Positions 22,091 to 34,827 of a DNA stretch of 64,000 nucleotides are shown piece after piece. The notes under the pieces were generated by a model. It searched no databases, was not told the origin of the DNA, and saw only the letters and a program-made list of their open reading frames with translations. This stretch comes from Poa pratensis (taxonomy: Eukaryota; Streptophyta; Magnoliopsida; Poales; Poaceae), in contig CAMZMU010000052.1 of NCBI GenBank assembly GCA_947311845.1, positions 136,663,733-136,727,732 of the forward strand, given 5' to 3'. The first letter of the stretch is position 1; each line of letters begins with the position of its first letter. The position numbers were made by a program, and so were the translations under genes.

Positions 22091-24733
22091 TTTGAATAAT
22101 TGGATCCGATTATGTCGATTTAGGACAGTGAGTAATTTATTATTACAAGTTTTACAATGCTTGGTATTTTTAGCAACCGTCCATCCCCTTTGATCTGACG
22201 GCGATAAAATAGGAGCTACCAAAAACTACCAGAATAAAAGTACCCAAAACTACCTGAAACTACCAAGATTGCATTATTTTTTATCAAATATAAAAGGGTA
22301 ATTAGATAATTTCGTCTCAATGACCCCACCGGTCAGCTCCTCTCCTTTTTGTAATCTCCGCCAGTGACCTTACACTGCGCCATGCATCCCGCCGCCGCGG
22401 GTAACCTCCGTCTCCAACACGCGCCGTCGGCCGCCTCTACATCCGCTACACACGCTCTGCCGGCCGCCTCCAGCACACGCCTCCTGGTGGCAGCCTCCAC
22501 ATCCACCACGTGCCTCCCTCCATCATCCTCCTTGCCGCCCCAACTCCCCCTCGAACTCCTTGTACTCGCCATGACCGGTAGTCCCTGCTCCACCGGCGTG
22601 CGGCCCTCCCTTGCTTCCTACTGCACCGTTCCCTGCCCTGAAGTTCACGCGTGTCGTCCTCCCAAATCCACAACGAGTTGGTGGACGTAGCCAGCGCCGC
22701 AGCAGCGAGGGCTCAGAGTCGGCCCGACAGAGGGCCCGTCGGCAGCGTGGGCGGTGCCGGCCGTCGCGGCGGTCAAGGAAGTGGCCGCCAGCAGCAACTG
22801 CCGGCCGCGGGCGCCGTCGCCAGACTTCTCCAACTCCCCGGCAGCAGCTGGTCGCGGGCGTGCCATCCAGCGCGACGCGCCACCCTTATTCGCCTTCTTC
22901 TCGAACCCAAGATGGAGGCCGTCCCGGTCGTCCCCACCGCCTGCATCCGCTCGGAAGAAGATGGGTCATCACGAAGAACAATGCACTCTCCACTTAACTG
23001 TCCGCCACCCCGGCGTTGTGCCCATCGTCTGGGAGCAGTGCCCTTGCCCGCTCCTTCGCCTCAGTCGCGGAGTGGATCGGTCGGAGTTCCGTCAGAAAGT
23101 CATCGAGCAGCCCCTTTTTCAACCACCTGCGGCGCCGACCTCTCAGCCCGTGGGCTCTTCAATCTCCCAGCTGCTAACTCCAGCGTGCAGTTTGCTTAGT
23201 GCGGAAGAGACGACATTTTTTCTCGAACACAAGCCAAAGATTTTTCAGCGTCTAGGCATCTGGGCGTCTAGCATGCTTCTCACTTTCTCAGTGTTGTGAT
23301 GTCAGTGAAATGAGCTGCACGGATGTTCAATGTTGTAATGTTCCTGAGGTGAATGCTGGTTTCTGAAACTTACCGACACAGATGAATAACTGTTTGCTCT
23401 AACCATTGATTGGACGAGTGGACGAGTAACTGTTCGTTGTTCTTTTTTGGTAATCGTTAGACAAATTACCATAACACCCTGGTGGGATTAAAGTTCTGCT
23501 TAGCGATTGAAATCAATGGTTAGAATAATTTAGGAGGGGAGCGGCCAAATCAACGGTTAGAATAATTAATTAGGGGAGCCACCTGAAACTACCTGTGGTA
23601 GTTTCACAAGCACCGTAAAAGAGCTCATTTATTATATATTCTAGCCATGTGAGAAATAACAAAACCATTTTACTAAAGAGACTTGAGGTGGTCTACATGA
23701 CAAAACCCATCTACTATCAACCTCTCCCTAAAACAGAAACAACGTGTTTTGCCCTTGTTTGGTTCGACAATTAGTTAGGTGTTAGTACTATGTATGCACA
23801 TACATGACTAGGTGAAAAAATGGGTGGGTTATATCCATCATTTGCGAGCAAATATCTTGGTAGTACATTCCTTAACGTCGGTTCATTCTTCACCTTTCAT
23901 TAGAACCGTCCTATCAAAATATGTCATCCTACTTAATCGTCCCAGTACTCCACCCGAGAACTTCGTCCACCCTTTCCTTTCTATTTTTAGAGGTTGTGAC
24001 CAATTAGTTTTGGGGCTACTATAAATTGGTGGGCATGCAAACATTGATATAGATGATGTTGTCACGTTTCTCTACTTGATATCGCTCATCCACATGATGT
24101 AGCACAAGGTTGTGGTGCTCCTCATCAAATTGCGCAGAGATCTTGGGAATGAGTCCATCCATCTACCGACAAAAGATTTAGAGCTTTCTCGGGGTTTGAC
24201 AAAGCCCAAGGCAAAAATTACTACCTGCCAGACCAATTTTCCGAGAGATCATTGGAATAGAAGATTGTCAACGATCTCTTTCCGACTGCACAAATGACTC
24301 TAATCATTCCTAGTCTAGCACCTTCTAAGAAAATTATCTTTTGTGAGGATGTAGTTCTTCATCATCAACCACACAAAAATTTCAACTTCAAGTGGAATTT
24401 TAAGTTTCCAGGGAAAGTTGTAGGAAAAAAACCAATTTGACCTCTAATCTAGATATAACCCTTTAAGTTGAAACTGCCCAGAAGAGCCAATCATCCATAT
24501 CGCCCAATATGGGTCATCATTAAGTTGCGGAGGATCAACTAAATTTTTTAGGCACTCCAACTGAAAAGCGGTTTAAACAAAAAGGGTCCTCTTGAATATA
24601 AGACGCCCCGAACCTTCCTTAGTGAAAGTCAGAGAGTATAATTCGGAAAATTGAGAGACTAATTAAAGATGAACCATTCATCCAAATATCCTCCTAGAAG
24701 AGTTTTTTTCATTACGGAACAATCTTTTAGTTC
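22091..24733. other. Unassigned region with a GC-rich island
   Basis: A GC-rich island (about 22330-23270) is flanked by AT-rich sequence with GAAACTACC motifs (near 22255 and 23587) and GGTAGTTTC in reverse (near 23602). This suggests a transposon with a captured or 5'-exon-like interior, but no clear termini or duplication were found. Frames in the island are Ala/Pro/Ser/Arg-rich low complexity. From 23640 to 24733 I see no gene. Confidence 0.35.
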
Positions 24734-24744
24734 ACTGCTTGAAA

Positions 24745-25610
24745 ATTTTTTTTTGGAAAGGATCTGATTCATAAAACAGAGTACACAGCACAAATTACAA
24801 GCAAGTCCAAAAAGAAAAGGAAATTACAAACGGACCCTGCAAAATGCACAGAGCACCCTGAGCACCCTGGAGAAACCACAATCACATCCCTCGCCGGCTC
24901 CCAAGACGCCTAGCCGACGCCGCCGTCGCCGTACCGCAAGCCACCGTGGAGAGAGCGCCGCCCCACTTTGAAGAAGACCGCAAGACTCGTCCGCCGTTGC
25001 GCGACGGCACCTGGACGCGATGAACGCGCACGGCCACAGCGCCACCCCCACCGCACCACTCCTCTTCCAGCCGACGAGACGTCACCCAGGCCAGCCACCG
25101 CGAACCACCACCTGCCTCCAGACGCCGCTCCCCTCGCCACCACGGCCGGCCAGAGCTGAAGCATCGAAAGAGACCACCTGCACCACCGCCCACAAAACGG
25201 GAACGCCAAGTTCCGCCAGCTCCTCCCCTCGCCGCCACGGCCGGCCGGAGAAGCAAACGCAGAGGAGCACACCCGACGAAGAATCTTCACAACCTCCCCG
25301 GCGACGAAGACGACGCCGGAACAGCGGTAGGAGGGGAAGGACCAAACCCAAAACACCGGCACCAACGCCACCATCAACGCTGCCGCCGGGAGGCACACAC
25401 ACCTAGTAGGAGACCCTATCTACACACACACACGAAGCCGGAGCTCCCCCACCTCACGGTGCCCGAACGGCGACCGGAGGCGGAGGGGAGCGGCGGGATC
25501 GCCGGCGAAAAACTCGAACCTTCGAGTCGCCCTCTGAGTCGGCTCTCTCGACTGTAGCAAAAGGGACACGGAAGAAGGTGAAGATATTAAGTAGTGAACT
25601 AGAAATTTTT
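24745..25610 (-). mobile_element. Non-LTR retroelement with 11-bp target duplication
   Basis: ACTGCTTGAAA occurs at 24734-24744 and again at 25611-25621 and brackets the element. Just inside the left copy a T-run followed by GGAAAGGATCTGATTC reads on the minus strand as a 3' end with a poly(A) tail, as expected for target-primed reverse transcription. The 866-bp body is GC-rich with only low-complexity frames and no reverse transcriptase, so it is a non-autonomous or internally deleted copy. Confidence 0.8.
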
Positions 25611-25621
25611 ACTGCTTGAAA

Positions 25622-27135
25622 TTATGGTTAACTTTCATCAAGCTCTTCTAAAATTAGATAACAGCACAGTGGCCGATCAGCACTGCATGCGGCTGGTGCT
25701 TCACCCATTGGGGGAAAGGAAACAGAACATTAAATATGCTAAAAATGGCGTTTCTTCTTTCTTTCATCCAAAGCCCAAAGTTGAAATAAACGCTACGGGA
25801 AAAGAGAGACCAAAGTTGAAACAAACGCTACGGGAAAAGAGAGAACAGTAGTGGCTGCAGCTAGCGAGATACATTTGGGGGCTTTACTTGATCTCGCTTG
25901 ATGATGGATCGATCCGCATAGTTTCTTGGGAAAGCGTAGGCCAGTGCATATATACTGGGTAACGCTGGGACAGTGCAAAAGCTAAAGAGCAAAGTGATTG
26001 AACAGAAGTTCCTTGGGGTGGGTTGAAGAAAAAAGGGAGCTCGCGTACATTACCATGGGGACAACCGATCATCACCAGCCTTAATTACGGTTTCGGTTCT
26101 TTTTCCTGAAATTCTTGGATTTTCTTTTTGCTGCATTCCTTTTTTTAGATCCTTTTGCTGCATTCCTGTATTTGCGCGAGGCTACGAACATATGTAACAC
26201 ATTTTCTTTCCTAGAAAGAAGTTGGAATACATAAATGTTAATGCAAGCGATAAGGGATGACAAATTCAGAAGTCCCGAACGGAAATATTTTTGTGATCCC
26301 GATGAGCGACCCGTCGATGCGTAGGCGAAAGCAGATTCCCCTGCCACGCTCTTGGTGTTTCATTTCGCACAAGTGGCGGCCTCTCTTTCCTGGCCACGGA
26401 TCGAGCGGATCATCCCGCATTTTTATGGCTCCAACACCCAACAACACATCACAAACCCTGCAGCGCGGGCTCGATCGGCTGGGCTCGGGTCCCAGCGCCC
26501 GGTGCGTCGGGTCGCGGTCAAAGTGGCAAATCAGCTGGCACGTCCGTCGATGGCGGCACGTTCCCTTTTTTTCCTTGATCATGTTTCAGGATCGTGTCGG
26601 ACCCTTCCCCGGACCCTGCGCAAGCGGGAGCTACTGCACCGGGGCTGCCCATGTTTCAGGATCGTGTCGGGCCGGCCTGACGAAGATTGGAGGTTTCCTC
26701 CAAAGATTGGAGGTTGTCATGCCCTGCTCATCTTCCCCTCCTCGAGCACTGAGGAAAACCCCTGATAATATTTTCAGATCGGGTAGCAGCGGTGCCGCTG
26801 TGCCGTTCCCTCCCTGGAGGCGACGCCTAGGTGTCTCGTGGAGTCTTCGGTGCTGGTCGCAGCCCAAAGCATGACCTGCGCTATGTACTCCGTTGCTGGC
26901 TTTACCTGGTCGACCCCTGCTCTTGTCTGGTTTGATATCGATGTTCACTCGTCAACCATTAGGCGTTGGCTTGTGCCATCTGAGAGTTCGAGTAGGTCTT
27001 CTGAAGTTCATTACGCTGATCGTGATGCGGCCTAGAAACTTGGTGTATCGCCTCGTCTCCTTTCTCTGGCTAGAGAAGGAGCAAATCGAGTCCTTGTCGC
27101 TTGGCTGGTGTGGCATGCATGTGTTGTAAGTCGGG
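25622..27135. other. Unassigned region with short local duplications
   Basis: No gene was recognised. Small direct repeats are present: AACGCTACGGGAAAAGAGAGA at about 25790 and 25826, CATGTTTCAGGATCGTGTCGG at about 26580 and 26650, and AAGATTGGAGGTT twice near 26685-26715. The open frames here are compositional. Confidence 0.4.
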
Positions 27136-27251
27136 TGACGTGGTATATTGCACGGCAGTGCCACATGGGGTGGCTTGAGTAGAGGAGTGAGAGCAGCGCA
27201 CAGCAGCGTTGGCACCCGCTGGGATTGCGCCGGAGCGCTAAGACACGATGT

Positions 27252-29569
27252 TGAAAGTGCATGTGTTGCCTCATGCGTGGTTTTGATAATTAATGACAAT
27301 CCTTCTAGACTAATGTTTGCATTGAGATATCTTTATAGATCTTGTCCTTGAAGAAGATTAGAGTTCATGTGTTGGACTCTAAAAGATTACATGATGATCA
27401 ATACTCTATTCAAGGGTTTATATGAAGAATGATCATGTGTAGAGTTGAGCATATTGCAAGTATGTCTTGAAGGATTCAAGACATCATCTTCATGAAGTCG
27501 GAGCTAAGCGAGACTCTCCCATAATGGTGTATGGGGGAGTATTTGGAGAAGTCTGCATCAAACATGTGCTAGCAAGCGCAATCAAGAAAGGTGGTCCACT
27601 TGAAGAGTCAATATCGTCATCATCTATCTCAAGTGGAATGCGCAAGGCAAAGGTATCATCTTGATAGGGTTTCTATTTTACCGGTCTCATGTTGTTAGTT
27701 TGGAGACCGTGTTATAGGATAGACGGCGTACTATCAAGAGCGGCTCTCAAGTGAGTAACTTGATCGCATCTTTGTGGAGAGCTCGAACATTTGCATATTT
27801 GGCATATCATCTTTCTTGGTTCTTATTTGGCTTTTTTTCATGTGAGAATTTAGAGCTTGTGTTCATCTCCATACCAAGCTCTAGTTCATCAAAAACGGAT
27901 TTCATTTGGATATCTTGTGGTGTTTTTTATGTTGGAGGTTTTACCGGTTCGTCTCTTGTAGAGAGGTCAAACTCTCCTCTTGTGTTATTCTCCTCACATG
28001 ATGGACTATGATGTGTATATGCATGATCTTGTAGTGCTTGTGATTATCTTTGAAGCAAGCCCAAGATCATTGAAAATGGAGTCCGGATGGATAACTTGTT
28101 GCGTTCTCGTGTTGGAAATATTACCGGTCCTCCTCGAGATAAGGTCCACACCTCCCATGTGTGATATCTCCTCTATATTTGTGACCCTTAATATTTCCAA
28201 CCTCGTTGGTTTCATCTTGTTTGGAGCTTCCTTGCAAAAGTTATTACATTTCAGGATTTGCTGTTTTGTGTTGTTTTTCTTGTACGGAGTCTCCGGCCTC
28301 AGGGGTGCTCAGGGCCGGAGTCTCCGGGCTCCCTGGTTTGGGAGCGAAGAGCCCCGCGGTCGGTGCGTGCGGTATAGGGGTCCGGAGTTGGTCCGGAGTA
28401 ACCCCGGAGTCTCCGCCCTGGCCGGAGTCTCCGGCCTTCGTGGTCTGGAGTCTCCGGTGCAAGTTTCCTGCGTCTGCTATTTTTCTGCCCTTTCTGCGTC
28501 CGGAGTCTCCGCCATTTTGGTCCGGAGTCTCCGCCCGGGCCGGAGTCTCCGGCCTCCGTGGTCCGGAGTCTCCGGAGTAAGTTGGCTGCAACGGCTCTTT
28601 TTATGGGAGGGGTATTTATACCCCTCCACCTACCTCCAGCCAACTAGCTCTTCCAAGCACGAATTTTCCCCCCTCTCACCTCCATTGTTGACCTTGGAAG
28701 GTTTGCCCCTCTCCCAATTCCTCCCATGATTCTTGCATATCTTTGAGGGATTTGAGAGAGGAGATCTAGATCTACATTTCCACCAATCCATCTCTCCTAT
28801 AAGTGAGGGGAACCTAGTGGATCTAGATCTTGGAGTTCTTGGTGTTTCTCCTCCATTGTTCTTCCTCTCTTATTCCCCCATAAGCATTTGTTGCTTTGTT
28901 GGAATTTGAGAGTGAAGGACTTGTGCACTTCTTGTGTTCTTGCCATTGCATTGTGTTGCATCGGTTTGCTCTCTCCACGAGGATACGTGGAAGTTGAAAG
29001 CTTGTGAACTTGTTACTCTTGGGTCTTTGGACCCTAGACGTCCGTGTGGTGGTTGAGACCCTTGTGTGGTCACTTGTAGCTGTTCGGGAGCCCACAATCC
29101 CGTTGTGGGTTGTGCCCCGGATCGTTGTTGAAAGGCTCCAGATTTCCGCCTCGAAGGATTCCGATAGTGGAAGGTGAACCAAACCTTTGTGGTGCGGTTC
29201 ATCGGAGAAGAAGGTGAAACCATTCTGGTTGTTGAACCATTGTGTTGGTTCACACCTCTCCAACGAGACGTACTCCCCTAAAAAGGAGGAACTCGGGAAT
29301 ACATCCTCGTATCCGCGTGCCTCGGTTATTTCTATACCCGAGCTCTTTACTTATGCACTTTACATTGTGATAGCCTTCGTGCTTGTTGCTTGTCTTGCTT
29401 AGCATAAGTTGTTGGTGCACATAGGTGAGCCTAGTTTATTTATGTTGTTGGCTTGTTAATTTAAACACGTAGTTTTATTCCGCAATTATTAAGGCTAAAC
29501 CGGAAAAGTTTTAATCGCCTATTCACCCACCCCCCCCCCCCCCCTCTAGGCGACATCCTTGTCCTTTCA
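27252..29569. mobile_element. Solo LTR, 2.3 kb, with 5-bp target duplication GATGT
   Basis: The element starts TGAAAGTGCATG and ends GTCCTTTCA, giving a terminal TGAAAG/CTTTCA inverted repeat. GATGT flanks it at 27247-27251 and 29570-29574. It has no coding domains and no second LTR, so recombination of a full element to one LTR is the simplest reading. A non-coding derivative with a single long terminal unit is an alternative. It carries a GGAGTCTCCG minisatellite and a C run of about 17 bases near its end (29530-29544). Confidence 0.8.
28285..28576. repeat. GGAGTCTCCG minisatellite in the solo LTR
   Basis: The near-palindromic motif GGAGTCTCCG occurs nine times in about 290 bp, usually within CCGGAGTCTCCGG, at irregular spacing. 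Further partial units (TCCGGAGTTGG, TCCGGAGTAAC) lie between. The array is CpG-rich. Confidence 0.9.
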
Positions 29570-30354
29570 GATGTACCCAGGTTCGGGGCCCTCACGATGG
29601 AGGTAACACCCCTGCTCCTGCATGATCTCTCTAATATTGGTGGACACAGTACAAAGTTGCTCCTTGAGCTATTCGCAAAGCTCTCCATGGTTCTAGTTCT
29701 CACTTGCTATAGGGGTGGAGGAGATGAAGTGTTGGTTACCCTCTACTTGGGTGCCCAGACGGCCTTATATAGGCCTGGCTGTCCGGCTTACAGGCGGGGC
29801 CGGCTGGCCGTACCAGCCGGCTGACGTGGACTACAGTGCTTTTCTATCATGGCGTTGTTTCTCTGCAGTACAGCGTGCCCGAAAGGGCAGTGCACGGTCG
29901 TCACGCTAGGCCTCGCTTTAGCCCATGCCGGGGCGACGTGGAGGGCTAGCCGGCGATGACGCCGCCTGCTCTGTACGGCGGACACTCGTCGATGTACTGG
30001 GTGACGTCTTTTGTCGTCTTCTGCTTGTCGTAGGCGGACGACAGCCGGCTGAGCAGCTGCCAACCACCCGGATCAGGCTACCTTGGTTGACCTTGGTCGC
30101 ATAAGGCGGCGTGTCTGTCGTTATTCGGTTGTCTCTGGAAATCGCTGATGATGACGAGCCTGCAGTTCACCTTTAACCCATGCCGTCTTGGAGAGCACGG
30201 CGAGCCAGGCGGAGTCTGGCTATCCCTGGAGCAGGCGGACCCGGCCTTTGCCGTGCGGTCAGAGCCGGCTGGAGAGTGAGTTGTAGTACTTAATTTTGTG
30301 TTTGCTCGGGATCTTCTATGGGTCTTTGAGTACCCGGGGTTTATCCCCACGACA

Positions 30355-32284
30355 GTGCGCATGCGGTGCATGTTGGGAGTCTATTGTACCGTTTGTGTTG
30401 CGGATTCTCCGTTGGACAGTTTGGTCGAGGTCTCCATTTTTAAATGATGTGCATTGGTGTGATAGGTCTGAGCGCACGGTTCGGATCAGATCCACCCCAT
30501 TCATCATCGCTAGGAAGCAGGTGGCTTCCGATTATTTTTATTGGTTTGGTTTATGTAATAATAATAATAATAAAGTTTTTTGCATCATTTTGCAGCAGAG
30601 GCCGAGGCCGGGTATCAACCTCCATTTCGAAGAAGAAGAATACTTTTGGAGAAAAGCGCAAGGGTTTCTATTTATCCAGCTCCACTCAGTGCAATGCGCT
30701 GCTGCAGCTGCTCGCGTATCGTCACAACTTTTGATGGCTAGCATGAGCTACTAGGTTATATAGGCCACTGTGCCGAGCTCTATGCTGCCAAAACCCATGG
30801 GATCTCTTTCCTTCCTCTATCTCTCGTGGATACTTTGTTCGGAGCTCAAATGCAGCTGGAATGATGCCAAAGAGATAGGACGGCCGGGGAAAACGACCAG
30901 ACGGGATAGAGGCCTGGCTCATGGCTGGGTGGCGAGGCGTGTTCGTGGCGGAGCGGACAGATGGAGGTTTTGCATGCTCTCGGACGCGCGCGAAAGGGAT
31001 CGCCCGAGCAAAATCTTTGAGGAAAGGGGGGTACAGGCGAGGCACGATGCACCGAACCCGGTGGAGGGCCATGCATGTCATGAGCGCGCGCGCGGCAGCC
31101 TTTGAGAAAAGGCCACTCGAGTCGCGCGACTCCATGTCCATGGCTCCCAAGCTCGAGGACAGTCCAGTCGCCGCCTGAACCAGTGACTGATTCGAGTCCG
31201 ACCGATCGATCGATCGATCTTGACGACGTCCGTGAGTTACTGGGGCAGCTGTCCAGTCGAGCTTCCAAGCGCGCACGTACGCACGCGTGCCCAGCCAATA
31301 TCCATATATAGCTAGCCGGCCCCAACACGCTGGATGACACGCACGCACGAGACAGAGAGACAATGAGGGACGCCGCCGTCTCCATCGTCCACGGGTGCCC
31401 GGCCGTACGTGTGGAGGCTCGAGTCGAGATCGACCACCGATCGCGATGGCTCGATGCGTGGGTGCAGCTTTCAATTAGGGCCCTGTTAATGAACAGCTGA
31501 AACGAGGCACCTGATCCATGGCCGGCCTGGCTCGCTCGACTCAGCATGCAGGCAGGGTCGTCGGTTCCTTTCTGAACTGGTTTTCCCTCCCCCTTCCTCG
31601 ATGCCATGCCATGCAAGCTGCTGCCATGTAGTACGTGTGCCCGGACGGCCTCGCCAATTCGAGGGCAAGCCTACTGACCACGCATTGACCGTCCATTCGT
31701 CTCAGCTGCCATGCCACGTACGGATGCCCGGCGCCTACATGGAAATTAGTCGTTGCGCAGGCACCTGTGTCGCTGGCTCGCCGACTGGCCAAAGCGAGCG
31801 TGCTTCTGCTATCGCTGCAATCAAACACACTTGTACACTGGCAAGCTCATCCATGCATACAAACAGTGGGACCATCTCTTGATCGATCCCCAGCGTGTTG
31901 CAGATTTGTCTCTTGTCACTCGCTCGCGATGCAGGACGTTGCATGCTTTGCATAGCTGCTGCTTCACAAACAAAAGTCGGTCGCCGCTTCCGAGGCATCC
32001 ACGGGCAGCAACGCGATGCCATTGCAGCTTTGGAGATACGCATCCACGGGCTAGTGCGAGTCACAGTGTCGACCTATCTATCTACTGCCCTGCTGCGATG
32101 TACTAGTGCTGCTGCTTTCCGAGTCTAGGCGCTAGGCCTAGGCGGTGCGCAGCTCTTTCCCTGTTCTAGATCCATGGATGCGGAGTGAGTAAAATGGCCA
32201 TGTGATGCAATTGGGGGCAAAGACAAGAGAACACTATTTTTTTCTTCAGCTTTTCAGCATGGAAGTACCATAGTATCGTACAAG
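30355..32284. other. Intergenic stretch without a recognised gene
   Basis: A short (AAT)n microsatellite lies near 30556-30573. Long open frames on the minus strand at 30722-31616 overlap each other in two frames and resemble no family. They probably reflect GC content. Short GATC runs occur near 31200. No transposon ends were seen before the CACTA terminus at 32285. Confidence 0.4.
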
Positions 32285-32667
32285 CACTAGTACAAACTTG
32301 ACTAAGCTAGATAGAAACTAGAGCCGGTCGGATGAAAAATAAAAACCTCCGTCTCGGAAGAGCCACCTAAAACGGCCGTTATTTTGTGTCTGTCTCTAAT
32401 TTAAGATGTGACGGTTCTTCTTTACGTCCGTCTCTAATCACATACATATCGGAGACAGCCAGGATAAGTACCCGGCACAGAACTATTGCAGACGGCCAAC
32501 AAAACTACGCGTAGCTCATTATAAAACTTTTGAGACGGCCAATAAAATTAACCGGCACTAACTTAAATATGCAAAACTAAAATACATACAGATAGAGAGT
32601 AGCAATTAAACCTATAGCTAACACAAATTCACAGGCACACACACATACAGACATAGAGCATTGTTCG

Positions 32668-33616
32668 TGTCGTGGTGGTATCACGGCAGATGCCATAGGA
32701 TGGCTAAAGTGTGGGGCCGATGGACGCTGGTGGAATCCGGGAGAGGGCTAGCGCGCTAAGAAGCACACACGAAGAACACACCAGCACACCAAGATCTACC
32801 CAGGTTCAGGGCCCTCGTGAGGAGGTAAAGCCCCTACTCCTGCCTGCCTCTCTCTGTATATCTCGGTATCACAAATACAAGCTTGCTCCTTGAGTTGTAT
32901 CACACTACAATGGTGAGAAGCACAAGGAAGGAGATGAAGCTACGGGTGGAAAGATCTCTCCGGGCACCGTCCCTCACGCAGGAGGAGGTGAGGCCATATA
33001 TATAGGCTAAACCGGGTTACCGGAATACCCCTACCGAAGCACTGTAGCTATGCCAAAGGTATGTCATGATGCTACTCCTGTCAGAGACAGGACGCGACAA
33101 GCCCATCTCCTGCAGCTCTACGGGACAGCTAGAAAGTACCCTCTGGCAGGGACAAGACATGGCCTGCCCATGCCTCTTCCTCGCAGTCTGTTCCCGGATC
33201 ATCCGGAGTCAGCGGTGGAATGATGGCCTGTCATATCGGTCTCCTGCACGCTTCCGTGTCAGGCGCTCCCGTGCCAGACGAGATGTGACAGGAGCATTGA
33301 CCTTTGTCCGACACAAGGATAACCCGGCATGGGTATGCCGGATTCCCCCTCCTGAATGATCTTCCCTGCACATAAGAAAACACACAAGTTACCGACATAC
33401 AAATGTCGGTCAGCATAACCCGGTTGGTATATGTCGGTTAGGATGACTCAGCTAGCATAACCCGGCCTACACGACCCGGTTGCCATAAGCCGGTTTGCAG
33501 TTACACCATGCCTCGGTCCCTCCAGGACTTGGTTGACCTGGTTTGACCTTGACCCGGTCCAGTCTTTAGAGCTCTTTATACCACAACTTTACCCTACACG
33601 GGGGTAGCCCCCGACA
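32668..33616 (-). repeat. LTR of the Gypsy element (3' LTR)
   Basis: The 949-bp LTR runs from TGTCGTGGTGG to CCCCCGACA on the plus strand. It is the 3' LTR because the polyprotein is on the minus strand. Confidence 0.92.
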
Positions 33617-34827
33617 TTAGTCCCCGAAGCTGGTGCGGTCCCACAGCCTCGGATGGAGGGCCACACCAGGTTTAACAAAACAAATCAAACCAACTGCCTT
33701 CCCGAATCAAACATGTCTCGGTCTGGCCTAGTTTCTCCGAGTCAAAATAGTAACTTTATCCGACTTTCCTCCTCCAAACTGGCCTAACCGACGCAAAAAG
33801 ATTCCCACAATCTCTCAAAAATCTTTCCACAGCACGTGGCAGAGAGACGCTGCGTGTTGCCCCGGTTCCTGCGCGCGGACAGGCATGTCTCTACACCCAC
33901 GCCGCTTATGTCACGAGCCATCACGTCTCAACTGCACTCGAGTGCGGTTTGACCACGGCGCCTCCTCGATTCCCGCGCTATTAACCGCACGCGATCACAC
34001 CGCGGGCGGTTACCATCTTGTGGCCCATGATGCGGAGGATCGTGCGGCCGCAAATCACGCAACCGCGCAGATCGTGCGCATTTAATCCGCGCAGGCGTTA
34101 CGAAAAAACGTGCGCGGGGAAATCGCTAACCGCACACGCCCCGTGCCTACAAATAGAGGAGCGGGCACCCCTCCTCGTCCTCTTTGCACCCATCCTCTTC
34201 CTTCCTTCTTTCCAGCGACACCGCCGCCGCCGCGCAGTGAGCATCGCCACCGCACGACGCCGGAACACACGAGCCACCAATCACCGGAGCACATTGCGCC
34301 GCCACCGGACACGCGCATCTCCGGCACGCCCCGCGCTTCTTCGCCTCACGTCGCCGTCGCAATCTCCGGTGAGTTCCTCGCCCATGACTTCGCTGACGAA
34401 CGTGTTCATCCCCTCCGATGAACAGGTCCCTCTTCTCCGATGGATCTATTCATCTTCCCCGATGAACTTCTTTCTCTTCTCCGCAGAAATCATCACACCC
34501 AACTGCATTGATGCTCTCGAACCTAATTGCTTAGATCCCCTCTAGATCTGTCTCGCACTGATATCCTGACATTGCTCCTGATAACTTCAACTTTTTCTGC
34601 CTTATGCTCATGTTTTACTTTCTTTTTTACTTGCTCGGTAGATCTTGCTTGCTCATAGATTCAGGCAAAGTCAAGTTTATAACTTTTACCCGAATCAACT
34701 CGGTTTCCACGCTCTATTCCCGAGTCAATTGCACGGCTCTTCTGAGTCACTTTTTCTGAGTCTTGATTCATAACTCCGGTTACTTATCTCGGTTGTGTTT
34801 GTACTCTTTGCAGGTTTTAACCCGGAG

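Larger units (their letters stand above)
27136..30354. mobile_element. Older Gypsy LTR remnant split by a solo LTR
   Basis: The left piece (27136-27251) begins TGACGTGGTATATTGCACGGC and the right piece (29575-30354) resumes with ACCCAGGTTCGGGGCCCTC and ends TTTATCCCCACGACA. Both resemble the LTRs of the Gypsy element at 32668-47241 (TGTCGTGGTGGTATCACGGC, ACCCAGGTTCAGGGCCCTC, end CCCCCGACA). Without the insertion it is about 0.9 kb, like that LTR. No internal domain is adjacent, so it is probably a solo LTR. No target duplication was found. Confidence 0.6.

Noticed and set aside
22333..23299. Possible intronless gene of 180 codons
   Set aside because: Frames overlap in several phases with Ala/Pro/Arg-rich composition and no family resemblance. 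Probably GC bias or a transposon interior.
24112..24297. Small plus-strand frame in an AT-rich region
   Set aside because: Only 61 codons, not recognised, and no splice or promoter context.
29530..29544. C-run as a special structural signal
   Set aside because: A polypyrimidine run near the end of the solo LTR, and its length is unreliable in assembly. The same applies to the C run near 4070 and near 51642.
30722..31616. Two minus-strand frames of about 250 codons
   Set aside because: They overlap in different frames and neither shows a domain, signal or conserved motif.
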